A stretch of DNA of 64,000 nt from the NCBI GenBank assembly GCA_021186555.1, contig JAJKFL010000007.1:5341249-5405248 (forward strand), given 5' to 3'. Origin of the DNA: Reticulitermes speratus. Its lineage: Eukaryota; Arthropoda; Insecta; Blattodea; Rhinotermitidae. The position numbers and the translations under genes were made by a program. Positions 43,801 to 56,065 of this stretch are shown piece by piece (position 1 is the first letter of the stretch; each line of letters starts with the position of its first letter). The notes under the pieces are model-generated. The model ran no database searches. It was not told the DNA's origin and was given only the letters and a program-made list of their open reading frames with translations.

Positions 43801-46800
43801 GCAAAGAGGAGCATCCATGATGCAGAGTTCCACAGGCCTTCTTGTTTACGCAAGCCCAGGAACATCCGAGATCTTGCAAAGTCCGATCTAGCCGACCAGA
43901 CTGTACAAGCTGGCTTGTATTGTTGTTCCAATATGACTGCACGGTCATTGCGCGACAAGCCAACTCAACTGTTATAACCCTGAATGTAACTTGGCCAAAT
44001 GTGATATCGGCACATTCTAATGACGACCCACCCTCTCTGTCTCTCGTCATTCGTTCGTCGTTCGTTTCATTTTGAATCAAAACGTTTCACTGGCGAGAAT
44101 AAAAGAGACAGGCTAACAAACACATGTGGAATGAGAGTGCGGGGCGGGGGAGGTTTGTTTTAAACTGGCGGTTCTAGTGTACACAATGCTTGGGATATGG
44201 GTTATTGCCGGGGGGTGGGCCCCTATCCCGGCTAGTTTCGAAAACAAAAGGGGGCATTTTCGGACCAACGTTAAAATACTGTTTTGTTATACAGGTGGCG
44301 GTTGGAAGGGGTGGGATGGGGGGCGAGGTAGCGTCATAGCCTTCGTGCATTCAGCTAACAGAAAGTACTGGGTGTTCACAGCGTATGACGACATCTTGAG
44401 ATACACTGTAATTAGGTGAAATAAAAAAATAATAAGACCATGAGTAATATTAAACGCAGAAGCTCTGTGTCTAACAGCGCAGCTATGAAAATTTCGCAAA
44501 GTAGAGCGCAGTAGATACACAAACGACATCAAATCAAAACTGTACATTACTAATCAGACCTGCTGGCGCACGAGGAGCACCTTGTGGAAAGGTAATCACA
44601 GCTCAGCCCAGTCTGTATGTAGCTGCACCCCCCCCCCCCCTTACCACCACCCGTGCAAATAAATCTGCGAGTGCTGGCTGCAAACATAATGACACACGGA
44701 CTTTTGATGGCGCAGTTATTATACAGTAGCGGCTGACACTCTGGCTGCTCATCATAAACTATCGCTGAAACCAACAGCAGCGGATTTCAAATCAATGGGT
44801 GTATTCTGTTTTATCCCCCCAGGCGCGTGTATAAAGTGCCTGCCCAATGCCACCACTGTCCATCCACCAAACTCGATACACACATTCACCGAAATGTTTC
44901 AATTCGGACACAGCGGGGTGGGTCATGAAACAACAGCAATATTTCGTTGTATACATTGTATAGATAGGGTTTAGATGTCCCATTCAACTATTCAGCCATG
45001 TATATTATTGTCATTAATCCGACTGCAATAAGCATACTGCTGCAGCCAAGCAATAACCACGGCCATGTAGGAACAATGCCGTGATTTCAACACAAAACTG
45101 AATGTGCAACTCATTGCTTGCAGATTCGAAAATATAATACGCCAAGCTTTAGGCTTCAAACACAAGCCGGCCTATAAAGGTGCGGGAAATCACGGCACTG
45201 ATAAAGCCTCAATGTTAAGTCATCAAACCCCAACTAGGCTTTATGCTATTTCTAGTTTCTGCATTAGATAAAAATAACGCTCGATCGCAGTTCTGTTCAA
45301 AATGTACGTACGTACTTGGCTACAGAGACGGGGAGGCAAAAAAAAAAAAAAAAAAAATTAATGTTCGCCTCTAAAATTTTATTTCATATTTTAATGTCCT
45401 CTGTGTCTGTAGGCAGTAGGCCACAGCTACAATCAAAGTTTTATGTCACAATTCGACATACCTGTTTTTATTGTAGTTATTTTGGAAGACTGTGGAAAAA
45501 TCTAAAGTGCCGAGTTTAAACTGCGCAGTCTCCAAACAGTTGCTTTTATTTTTACTGGTTTCATCAGACACAAAACTTAGAAGGCCTATTACTCCCAGCG
45601 TCGACTACAATAAACGTTAACCCTTATGCTGTACAGCGAATCAGCTCTAAATATAAAGTTGGATATTCCATAATAACACCACACACGATATTCGTCCGCT
45701 GACTTGGTTCAACTGGCTGCCGACACTGTTACTACCGCCGTGCTTTATGAAGCATGACCTATGTACAAATGTACTGGAATACTCGAATCTTTTTCTCTGG
45801 CAGGAGGATCATTTGCTTTTTTCTACAATTACACCTACTGCACACGTATCACCATAATCATCATCATCATCATAATACGATCATGTATACTCGAATTAGT
45901 TATTACAGCACACACACACACGCACATTTCGTCATCATTCCTCGCTATTATAATTTGCAACCATCCAGTTCATGGCCAACGCACTGTGGAGGAAAAATAA
46001 AGGAGTTTGCCGTAATAACACACATTATGGTCTATTATTATATGCAATATAATATATATGCAATTTAAACCATACGTTAGTTCAGAACATGACGCAGTAA
46101 TTCGTGGACTGCAATGAGGTTTACTGCAAAACTTATTTACAAATATACGAGGCAAATAATTATAAAAATGAATGTAATACCGGTCATAAAACCTAATTAT
46201 TACCTAACTGGACTTGTTCAGCTACTAGAAGCAATACAAAGTTTCTCCTTCTTTGGTTGGAATACATAAACTGAAACTGAAATAATTACAAACGTGCTTT
46301 TGCTCCGGCAGGAGAATTGAAACAAAAACATGTCCTGTAATGATGACAAAGCAAACTAATCACACCGATATCAGAATATATTTTTCTGTAAGCAACGAAT
46401 TTATGTCGGCTCTTAAAATGCGATTTTAATTTTACTGCGCGCTGAGGAATGGCCAGGAATCGTTGAACATTAATACAATCAACATTGATGTATGAAAACG
46501 CAAACGTAACTGCAAGAGCAACTGGCAATCCTGGCCGTGCCTTGGCTCAGGCGGCTGTCGAGCCATTGGCAAAAAAAAAAAGAAACGTTCTTCATTAATG
46601 AAATAATAAACATTAAAACCGAATGACCGTTTGAAGTAAAATTCTTTCATTAAGAATAACAAGATCTGTATTTACATGAAGATGGATAATTACCCAACAG
46701 AACACGGATAAAGAAGCAATAAACTTGCTAATTTTGTTGTATGTATGTGAAATCTAACCCCTCATCTTAAGGGACAAACGTATGTTGCAAGTGTCTATAA

Positions 46801-47071
46801 AAAAAGGCGCCCAATTTTATAATTCTTCCTGAAATAAGAAAGAAATAAAAATTTTTAGAATGTAGTTTACATAGTCCTTTTAGGACATCGACAACCAGAA
46901 GACATAAAGGGGTGGCCAAATTGTCAGAATGGAGAGTAATATTAATTCATGGAGAATTTCTATGGGAAGCCTATTGCGAGACATCCCCTCGGAATAAGGA
47001 GATAGAATGCCATTAAGACAATGTTTGTGGACTGCGAGTTCGAGATGAATGAGTATAGACTGCGGGCAATG
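43801..47071. other. No gene recognised; simple repeats
   Basis: Contains a C run near 44629-44641, an A run at about 45340-45357, an ATC/CAT repeat near 45848-45872, a CACACA stretch near 45910-45922 and an A run near 46571-46581. Short frames on both strands, none recognised. Confidence 0.5.
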
Positions 47072-47074
47072 CCG

Positions 47075-47320
47075 GTCTGACACCGCGGAGGCCAGGGTTC
47101 GATCCCGGGTAAGTCCATGTGGGGTTTGTGGTGGACAAAGTGGCACTGGGACAGGTTTTTTCCCCGAGTACTTTGGCTTTCCCCTGTCACTTTCATTCAC
47201 CAACGCTCCATTACAATTGAAAACAGAAAAGAACTTTTCATCTTCATCACAGAGTTGCACAATAAGCCTTCAGGCTGCGGTGCGTCCGTAGCATCTGCTG
47301 CGGTGCCCTTCAATAAAACG
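47075..47320 (+). mobile_element. SINE-B copy
   Basis: GGTCTGACACCGCGGAGGCC then AGGGTTCGATCCCGGG (box B), GGTGGACAAAGTGGCACTGG, CCCCGAGTACTTTGGCTTTC, CATCTTCATCACAGAG, TGCACAATAAGCCTTCAGGC and GCCCTTCAATAAAA. Box A region is unclear. No target-site duplication was found. Confidence 0.85.
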
Positions 47321-47446
47321 TACACAGGCCGAGGTCTTATCGCATTAACTCAGATTATCTTACCTCTTTTAAATCTTGCTTTTAAACTAATGTGAAATAA
47401 ATTGTGCATTGAATTTTCGCCGAATCACTAACTTCATGGACCTGTG

Positions 47447-47606
47447 TCCTTTTTGAGAAGCTATCGGTTCCTCAGCTAGTCAAGAAATTTCTCGAATTTT
47501 ATGGAACCGGTAGGTTCATTGCCGTGTTAATAAGAGCCCCCTCTCTGTCCCTATCTTGAGCCAGAAGAATCGAGTCCACGACCTCCCATCCAATTTCTTT
47601 AAGATC
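47447..47606 (-). pseudogene. LINE-B RT tail, downstream part (split by SINE)
   Basis: The plus strand carries GTCAAGAAATTTCTCG, TTTATGGAACCGGTAGGTTC and TGTCCCTATCTTGAGCCAGA, the reverse complement of the LINE-B end (…LAQDRD…MNLRVP-stop). It is cut at 47606 by SINE-C; the rest of the coding region continues at 47883. Confidence 0.68.
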
Positions 47607-47882
47607 CTTACAGCATAGGTCAATTTATCCGTGTGCACGCCACGAAGGTATACGAGAGGAGCAAAGGTACAGTCACTCATTTTTATATCTCACCAGCCTC
47701 ATACCCCGACCGCTTACTCGCAGGAATGTGCCCGGTAGCCATTGACTAGGAGGCTGGGTGGGTCCCAGAGCCCGTCTGGATGCTTTGTAGAAGAGAAATA
47801 TCTATTGCCCCTGCCGGAAATTAAAAAATTCCTCGGGCATTCAAGCTGTAGCCTAGTCACTACACCAAGCTAAGCCAGCTAC
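47607..47882 (-). mobile_element. SINE-C inserted in LINE-B relic
   Basis: A perfect 12-bp target-site duplication TTCTTTAAGATC (47595-47606 and 47883-47894) brackets the element. Minus-strand head GCTTAGCTTGGTGTAGTGAC then TAGGCTACAGC, a decayed box B near 47810-47835, CCAGACGGGCTCTGGGACCC, ACCCAGCCTCCTAGTC and a diverged 3' half. The insertion lies within a LINE reading frame relic. Confidence 0.85.
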
Positions 47883-48010
47883 TTCTTTAAGATCTGCTTC
47901 AATATTATCCTCCCACACACGGATCGGTCTCGACAGCAGTCTTTTCCTTCACGTTTCTCACCAAAACTCTGCATGCACCTCTCTTCTCCCCAAATCATAC
48001 CGCTAAACGA
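47883..48010 (-). pseudogene. LINE-B RT tail, upstream part (split by SINE)
   Basis: Resumes with GATCTGCTTCAATATTATCC then TCCCACACACGGATCGGTCT, the region that in live copies encodes RPRRRWEDNIK on the minus strand, then TCTGCATGCACCTCTCTTC. Decayed by substitutions and indels. Confidence 0.6.
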
Positions 48011-48411
48011 CTTTCAAAGAAATTATCATTTTTGTGAAACAATTTATAGTTATAACATTTATGGTTGGCTTTCCTTTCAAAATCACTAGTTACGAAAACT
48101 GTATACAGCATGCTGCAACAGAAATAACGCATTTCCTCGCGTTACGGGATAAAGTGGGCGCAAGCAAAGTTGTGACTAAATAGACAAATACTTTACATCC
48201 TTGCCAGCAATTATACCATAGCACCAAGGCGTAATAGCATCATCCTGCACGACTGACCTCAATGACAGAGGCCACATAGCAGCGGCATGAGGGACTCCTC
48301 GCTTAAAACCCCAGCAACTAGTGCATTCAGACACGTCAGATGGGCTCTCATTTTACGCCATACAGTTAGGTAGTCTGCCCTTCGCTCTGATACCCCAAGA
48401 TTTTTCCCCCC
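48011..48411. other. No gene recognised
   Basis: Nothing recognised. Confidence 0.45.
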
Positions 48412-48662
48412 ATGGCGCAACAGCCCCTAGTGGGCCACGGCCTCCTCATTATCGAGGCTTCACGATCACACAAATTTCAGACACACCACACTCGGTAGGA
48501 CTCCTCTGAACGAGTGATCAGCCCGACGCAGAGACCTCTACCTGATGACACACAACACTCACAAGATACACATCCATACCTCGAGCGGGAATCCAACCCA
48601 CAATCCTAGCAAGCCAGCGGCCGCAGACACACGCCTTAGAACGCGCGGCCACTGGGATCGGC
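48412..48662 (-). mobile_element. SINE-A, full length
   Basis: Minus-strand head GCCGATCCCAGTGGCCGCGC then GTTCTAAGGCG; box B GGGTTGGATTCCC has two changes. Body TGTATCTTGTGAGTGTTGTG, GTAGAGGTCTCTGCGTCGGG, AGAGGAGTCCTACCGAGTGT and end GGGGCTGTTGCGCCATGGGG. A short imperfect duplication TACCCCAA / TACCCAA flanks it. Confidence 0.88.
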
Positions 48663-50826
48663 GGTACCCAATATATACTGTCTCAAATACAGAGAGGAGA
48701 GTAAGTCTCCGTGCACTTGTTGCTGTTATTAAATACAGAATCTCAGCTCCTCCGACTCCGTTCCTGCTTTCCTTCCTCCTTCCTGTATGAATTAAGTCTT
48801 ACGACCTCAGCATATAGCCTACATGTTACGGTAAAAGACCGAGATCAGGCAATGTCGCAGGTCGACAGGCCAATGGCAACACCTAGTGATCCCTACCGAC
48901 ACTGTCGATAACACCCTCTAATTCTGAGCAGGATCTAGTTATTTCATGGTGTTATAACGAATAATTTTGGGCGCTGACCGGCACGTGTTGACAACGCCCG
49001 ACACTTCAGGCCAATATTGTCCTGTGTTCTGATTACTCTGCGCATGCGAATGCGTGGACGGACAACAAATAAAAAATTCATACTGTAGATGACTTGATTG
49101 GTTCTTATCACTTTGTTCAACAGGTTTTTTATATTACAATTAATAAAACTTTTGAATTTTTCGGAAAGTCTAATGCTACTTAATACTTTGTGTAAAATAA
49201 ACTGTGATTAACTTTGAAATTTTAATTTCAATTTAGTTCTGTTCCAAGAAGCTTGAAAACTGCTTTTCAACAAATTAAATTCCAATTTCATTATTGACCA
49301 TCTGCTCATGGACAACGCTGCCAATGAGTCCAACGTCGACACAAATTTTCGTCAATAATGGAAGAGGAGACTGGGCATTCTTAACAATGACATGGCATTC
49401 ACTGCCTTGCCCGGAACGTACGGTAACTTTGGCCAACAGCCGGTAGTGTCAAACAACGCCCGATCTCGGTATCCGCGGACCCCGTCTACGAACATAAATT
49501 GTCTTCGTAATAAATTTATATACTGACGTCATAAATGTTTTCAGAGCTAAAGCAAGCTTCGTATTCGTTCAGTATTTCAACCTTAAATACTACCGGGAGT
49601 AGTGTCTAAGGACCCGTGACACTAGAAATGATGTGAGACGCTGATTTATACGGTACACAATGAGATGGCTCATTATCATGACTCTGAGTAGGGCCGCTAG
49701 CAAGAGTGTTTACCGCAGAGGAGGCCTGCATTTGCCGGGGATTTAGCCTCCGGGTTTTCCCTGCAGTTCAACTTGCTTCATATCTTCTAAAGGTGTCGAA
49801 ACGCCGGCTTCCAGCTTCTGCAGGCCACATATCGTCTGACAACACTGTTCGACATACAATTTCACTTTGAAAACAGTCCGCGAACTGTTGCAAATATAAT
49901 GTCGTGTCCTACATTTCACTTCGTCTGTTGATTCCCTGAATAACCGAGTCAAAATTAATTCACGCAACGGATGGAATTAGTTTCTTCGGAAAATGCGGGC
50001 CCTACGATTTTGTACGCTCTTCCTGCTCAGTAAACTCCGTCCTTAGTCATGCAACAGACTCCATGAACACTGGAACACCAGTTTACGTTCCTATTTCATG
50101 TAAAACCTTAACTCACCCGACAAATACACAGCGTGTCAATTACTTCTGTTCAACAATAAACCTGTCCTTCGAATTTTGCGACTATTCCGTGCACTGTTCC
50201 TTTGCATGGCACTGCTGACTGGCGATTGCTTTACGAAACATCCGGCACAGTACTGCAACTGAACACACTTTGCTCAGTACAATACATTTCTCACACACAC
50301 GCAGTAAAACCACCTGCTCTACACGACTCAATAACACATCACACAACGCCCGTCTTACGTTCCTGCGCTTGTAAGACTCCGGCCGTTTGGCCTGAGAACA
50401 TTTATATTACTTTTCTACAGTCCGGTGCAGGATTAAAAGGCCTTTCTGTAATTACACAGTTCACTCGGATTTAAACTGAACTTGATGACCAAACATCTGA
50501 TCCACTGGGTTGCGAAAAGCGACTATTAGCTTCGTCATGTGCCTGTCCGTCCGTCCGCATGTAACAACTCGGCTTCCATCTGAAGCACTTTCACGAAATT
50601 TGGCGTTTGAGTATTTTTCGAAAATCTGTCGGAGAATATTCAAGCTTCATTAACATCTGACAAGAACAACGGGCACTTTACAAGAACATGTATGTACATT
50701 TATGGCAGTATGTCGCTGACTTCATCTTAGAATGAGAAATGTTTTAGACAACAGTTGTAGAGAAAATCAAAACACTGCCGTACTTTCCAGAATCTACGTT
50801 ATAGGTTGCTGGCTTTCTGTCTTTCC
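48663..50826. other. No gene recognised
   Basis: No coding or RNA signal recognised. The segment near 49185-49215 (AAAATAAACTGTGATTAACT) resembles the central part of the MITE-like repeat at 60.5 kb. Confidence 0.5.
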
Positions 50827-50929
50827 TACTCGGACTCTTGGCCCGTGAAGATGGGACCGACACGTTGTCCCGAAACGTCGGTAAACAATTACCACACGAC
50901 GCCGCGTAATATCCAAGAAGAGCGCAGAT
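50827..50929 (+). repeat. Dispersed repeat, hammerhead-like core, copy 2
   Basis: Matches 4713-4820 closely: ACTCTTGGCCCGTGAAGATG, GGACCGACACGTTGTCC, CGAAACGTCGGTAAACA and TAATATCCAAGAAGAGCGC. The motif is GUGAAGAU-GGGAC-loop-GUCCC-GAAACGUC: stem II and the GAAA...GUC side are intact, while the first base of the CUGANGA box is G in place of C. The minus-strand frames over it (51139-50744 and 51054-50794) resemble well-known spurious repeat translations, not genes. Confidence 0.55.
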
Positions 50930-52673
50930 GTCACGCATTTTTGTTGAATATCTTTCTTTCCGAAAGTCATGCCGTTTATGAGATAATGTGAAAAAATATG
51001 ATACAGCCAGAAAGGCCACAGATGACAATATATTACGGCGGATGCGCTTTGCATCCTGGAATACTAGGGGCACAGCCATACACTCAGAATATGTAACACT
51101 GCTTGCTTTTGCACTGCAACAATTGTTACGCGAAGGCAACTGAATGTTAATGTTATACTACCTTGCCTGTCTTGTTAAAACAAAAGTGAACAGCGGCAAA
51201 ATTTGCGAGTTTGTTTCGACTATTCATCGACCGTCCGCGCATGGATCGATGAATCGCAGAGTATTCAGCAGCGCTGTATCAACTGCAGCGGTTTTAGTTA
51301 ATGTCGAATGATCCGCGGGAGCTATCACATTTGCCAACGTTTCTGGCGTATTTCAAGGCACCTCCCGTTAACAGGCCAGATATATACCTACTCAGCAAAG
51401 TGACTGTTGCCAACTAATATGAACAGGAAGCCCCTCAACGAAAGGATTGCTGATTACCCTACATGTAAACTACATGTACAAATTTTACCGCTCTGAGTGT
51501 TCTTCAAACTCAGAATGATCACTGACATTTTTCTTGGAGGGATACACTAATTTATTTACAATCTCTAATTACTCATTACACAAAAAAATATTAGATTAAG
51601 CCTACATGTACTTTAATTCCTATCACTGACCAAATTTCTGTTTCAGAAGACAAGTTACACAATTATTGGCACCGTTCCAGGAAGCGCATCCAACAAACTT
51701 CATCCTATTCTTGGTTCTCAGAAAAACTGTCACGAGTTGCCTGTAACACTGAAGCTACTTGCTCATTCGTAACGTTCAGTAACGATATCCTAGTTGTATG
51801 TAATATGGGTGGGAAGAGGTGTAAAATGGCACAGTCGGTAGAACATGGAATCACTGCACGGTTACCGACGAACTTTACAAGCGAATTGTATATCAGCAGC
51901 CCTCACAACATCTACATTAATTAACACACTTATTATGATAAATAATTTTACTAAAACTACAAGTACTTTTAATGAAAACGTTCGTCGACTCAGAACAAGT
52001 CGCCCTATATGTCACCCATATTTCTGAGGGGAAAAGAATTCGGAAAACCCCGCCCAGAAGTAAATGTAGTTTCCTGAGGAAATTGTCAAAACGTTGTTAC
52101 ATCACCGAAAGTGCGGTATACAAAGACATCATGCACTACACAAATACACGCGCGTTTGCATACCTTATGCAACTCTAGTATTCACTGGTCTCATTATATC
52201 TAACTTAAAACTCATTCACTGACATTTGCAGCTTTCGTCTGATCAAATCCGCATCAGCCGAAGACGTAGTAACGAGATGTATACGGCACAAACAGTCTAC
52301 AACATTAGTTAGGCTAGATACTGGCATGCAGACTCTGTAAGACAATGAAGAAGTCCTTCCAGTTAAACCGCACTTCTTCAAGGCTACACACCATATACAA
52401 ACTGCAATCGCAAAGGTATGAACAATCGGTTCTCAAGTCCGCTATATGGAATCACCTCAATCTTGTAAGCCATTAATTCGAGCCGAGTGTTTTCACTGTT
52501 CCTTCCGTTCTCGTATGATTTCCAACCTCGTACAATGGATTTAGCGCTTCCTTCTCCTTCTTTCCGCCCTTCCTTCTTTTATGCGCCCAAGTACTACAGG
52601 GTTTTAGACACGTCTGAGCGCAAAACAGTTGCAAGAAATCAGTAAAAAAACGCGGATGGAAGGGTTTGAACGT
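50930..52673. other. No gene recognised
   Basis: A minus-strand CUGAUG...CGAAAGC string at about 52230-52258 recalls Penelope-type ends, but its stems do not fold well. Otherwise nothing recognised. Confidence 0.45.
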
Positions 52674-52686
52674 AAAAGTGACACTT

Positions 52687-52951
52687 GGCCGTGCCATTGC
52701 TCAGGCGGTTAGGGTTCGATCCCGGGTCAGTCCACGTGGGATTTGTGGTGGACAAAGTGGCACTGGGACAGGTTTTTCCCCGAGTACTTCGGTTTTCCCC
52801 TGTCAATTTCATTCCAAAGGTGCTCCATTACTTGGCAAAATAAAAAAACCGATCTTTCATCTTCATCACAGTGTTGCACAAGAAACCTTAAGGCTGCGGT
52901 GCGTCCACAGCTTCTGCTGCGGGGCCCTTCTTAAAACAATAAATAAATAAA
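52687..52951 (+). mobile_element. SINE-B, full length
   Basis: A perfect 13-bp target-site duplication AAAAGTGACACTT (52674-52686 and 52952-52964). Head GGCCGTGCCATTGCTCAGGC then GGTTAGGGTTCGATCCCGGG: boxes A and B sit closer together than in a tRNA, showing an internal deletion of the head. Body GGACAAAGTGGCACTGGGAC, CGAGTACTTCGGTTTTCCCC and CATCTTCATCACAG; tail AATAAATAAATAAAAAA. Confidence 0.93.
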
Positions 52952-52964
52952 AAAAGTGACACTT

Positions 52965-53928
52965 TTCGATGGTTATGGTACGTTTCCGGTCCTACTGCGG
53001 TAAATCTGCTGTTGTACTTTCAGCATAACGTCAGAATACACGTTACAAGCTGGCCAATCTATTATCCATAGTACGTCACTCATTACATAAAAAACGCGTT
53101 TGGAAATTTACATGGTGACGGAAAGGCTAAACCGAAACACAATTTCAGCCAATGATACACACCTTACTGTAAAATACGTTTACGCCTTTCTGTCCACAAC
53201 CCGAAAACGGAAAAAGGACGCTTCTGGGCTATTATATAGATAAGTAGGCCTAATATGTAGCCTACCTACAGGCTGCACCGTTCAACGTTCAACGGCGTTC
53301 TGAACAGTCATATTAAACAAGGGCCCTGACTACAGTTGAGATTACGTAAATAAAAAAACTTACCGTCAACACTGCGCTTCACGACCATGGCAATACCGAC
53401 ACACTACGGCCTTTGCCAAGTCCCTAACCTTCATATTCCATGCCCTCACAACACTACACCTCCCGACGTTCCATCTTACATCTGTTTTATCGCCAATTTT
53501 CTGCCACAAATGTGGCCACATAATGAAACCGCACATCACGATAAGCACAAAATGTGAAACAAACTGACGGTACATATGCTACCTACAGACTTCACAAGAG
53601 TCCACTTCCCAGTCAAGAGAGAAGTTGACTCCACTGTACAACGTTGGTTTTAGAATAAAGCTAGTCGCGCTAATTAAAAAGTGTTTAAACAGAACCTGTA
53701 GTAAATTCCGTTTACGTAAACATCTGCCGGATGCACTTGTATCCCGACTAGTCTGAAAGAAATGCTTCGTTGCTATTGTTTCTCAGTTTCTCCTTAGCAT
53801 AGAGCAAAGGTAAAAAAAAAATCACGATAAACTGTATGTAAACGGAACGTTATCAGCTCCCGGTCTACTGTGACGATGTTAATTCACTAGACGAAAAACA
53901 CAAATGGCACAACGGAAACACAAGCTCT
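52965..53928. other. No gene recognised
   Basis: Nothing recognised beyond a short A run near 53811-53822. Confidence 0.5.
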
Positions 53929-53942
53929 ATTAAGGATTTGTA

Positions 53943-54353
53943 ATAATAATAATAATAATATAATATAACCATGGCTCGACAGCCCTATATTGGCTTGGGC
54001 CTCCTCTGTCCGAGGTTACTTGGTCTTGCCCATTTGTGGCAGTGGATGACCAGCCCACTGGCCGCGCTGTTCGACTCAATCCTGATGTGACTGCCAGAGC
54101 CATCTGGCAGTCAGTTAGGAGACTTGGGTGAGAAATGGCAGCTGAATTTTGCTTACGAGCATACTAGTTCTATTCATGCCCGTAAGGTTGTTTTACATGC
54201 CGTAAATCTACGACATGGGACCGACGGCTTTACTTCCCCTCCGAAGGAAGTGGTGCTCCGGATTTGTATCACCCTTAAAAATCCATCGACCTCGTTCGGG
54301 ATCGAACCCGCGAACCTCGCGTCGTGGCGAGCACGCTAACCACCAAGGTCGAC
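53943..54353 (-). mobile_element. SINE-D copy 2, full length
   Basis: A perfect 14-bp target-site duplication ATTAAGGATTTGTA (53929-53942 and 54354-54367). On the minus strand: GTCGACCTTGGTGGTTAGCG (box A TGGTTAGCG), TGCTCGCCACGACGCGAGG, GGGTTCGATCCCG (box B), GTCGATGGATTTTTAAGGGT, GATTTACGGCATGTAAAAC, CACCCAAGTCTCCTAACTGA and a TAT/AAT microsatellite tail. It has the complete tRNA-like head that the 21.2-kb copy lacks. Confidence 0.94.
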
Positions 54354-54828
54354 ATTAAGGATTTGTATGATGGTCTAAAACAGACACGCAAGGTGACAGA
54401 CATTACAGTACGTAGTTCGTTGGCGTACTTTTGTAAGTATATGAATAGAATAAAGTGTACTTAATTATTTGCCGGCAATTTCCAAACAAACCGACTTGCC
54501 ATTCAGCAGGAACGCAATGCGAAGTAAAACTGAGCAGAGCCGTCTGCGAAGTATTTTAAACGACAGACATGAAGTCATGTTCCAAACTATGCAAAGCCGT
54601 TCAGGAAAACTATGGCATGTTGAAATTTGCTTTCACAAAACAAATGAGCACAAGTCAAGTATTCTAGTGGTTTCAGAAGTTCCAAAGTGGAATGACTTCC
54701 GTTCTTGAAGTCACGCATTTCGAGAACGGTTGTTCGACAGCAACGGAACTGTGAGTCAAAAACTTCTTCCTACTGCGGCAGACTAAGAATAAATAAGACA
54801 CGCTCAATAAGTTCAAAACGCATATAAT

Positions 54829-54872
54829 TTGGGTCACTTGTTTCTCATCCCTAATTAGAACAAGTGACCCAA
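54829..54872. repeat. Perfect 14-bp inverted repeat
   Basis: TTGGGTCACTTGTT (54829-54842) and its reverse complement (54859-54872) with a 16-nt spacer. No terminator or hammerhead context seen nearby. Confidence 0.85.
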
Positions 54873-56065
54873 TTAACTGTACTGCTATCCCACTACTTTA
54901 CCCACAGTTCCTGCCAAAACTGAAGCATTATCATATCGTGAGATGTGCTTTTCTATTCCCCTTTAAGAAAGGTCCGTGAGCCGCCTTGTCATAACGGTTT
55001 ACACCTCGTCGTCATTTTCAAATATGTGACTGCCAACATTCTGCTTCAGCGCTGGAAACGATAACTGCACGGCGACAAATATCCTGACGTAATCATGACC
55101 AGTGTAGGTTCTCTGATTACTGAATTACACGCCATGTCAACTTATTTACTGACCGATCGAAGTACTTCCTAACAGGCGAACGTGAAAGTGGGACGAACAC
55201 GTCATGAGAAATGGGTGGACTGGACAATCACCACCAGCACTACAATACCTTGCCCGTCAAAGCCCACCCCGCGAACACAACAGATCCACACTACCTTGTT
55301 CCAAAGATACTAGGACTAGAGATCTGATGACATAATCCCATTCGAAGAAAATCGCAGACTACCCGTGTCGAGTGCAGAACACAGGGTTTATATACACGGA
55401 CCTCGTCGCGAGGGAAAAAGTTTTAAAGCGGACAGCACTTAACAGACGCCAAATTCGACAAGCACGAAAAAAAAAAAGCCAGCCCCGAAATTACAACGCC
55501 TCGTAACTTAATATACCTCGCTAGAATGCACAGCAAAATCTCAATGTGACTGGAAAACCCTACAAAAATGTGGCAAGTTCAAATATTAGGAAACAGCAGT
55601 AACATACCGTTATCTGAATTGTACCACCCTTCAGTTCCACAGTCTCGTATCTAACGACAAGACAATAATTTCACTTGTTTTATAGGGATGTGAAACTCCG
55701 CCCTACGGCAACAACAAATTTAAAAGCAAATGCTGAGCACAGTTGCACCTACAAAAGAAGACGCGAGGGGCGCGGTGTCGGGAAAACTGCTTAATGAGAT
55801 TCATAATGTCTTCTTCACATAACAATATGCCCTGTTCGACAGAATGGGTAATTTCTATGCCAGCTAAGCAACCACAATCTTCTCAATCATTCGGGCCAAC
55901 TAAATAATTCAGTTCATCCATTAAACAGCACAATGCCAATTATAAGGACGCAATGCAGACAAATGACAGACAAAACAAATTGCACTGATGATGATGATGA
56001 GATGCAAACAGGTAAACGTAAATTTGCTCATGTGCTCAAGCATCATACCTTTACGCCATACTGCG
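54873..56065. other. No gene recognised
   Basis: Nothing recognised; a short A run at 55468-55477 and a GATGAT stretch at 55986-56000. Confidence 0.5.

Noticed and set aside
43664-44080. 138-codon minus-strand frame
   Set aside because: Its C-terminal part (AFFWDVMPCSLVDKY...) is a typical repeat translation, and the N-terminal part has no recognisable domain.
50744-51139. 131-codon minus-strand frame containing a CALLGYYAASCGNCLPTF block
   Set aside because: This reading comes from the dispersed GAAACGUCGG repeat, which is present twice in the window, so it is not a gene.
52230-52265. Minus-strand CUGAUGCGGAUUUGAUCAGACGAAAGC-type string as a hammerhead
   Set aside because: The box is CUGAUGC and stem II does not pair at the right place, so I kept it only as a note in the spacer entry.
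54829-54872. 14-bp inverted repeat as a transcription terminator
   Set aside because: There is no bacterial gene context, no following T run, and the DNA is eukaryotic.
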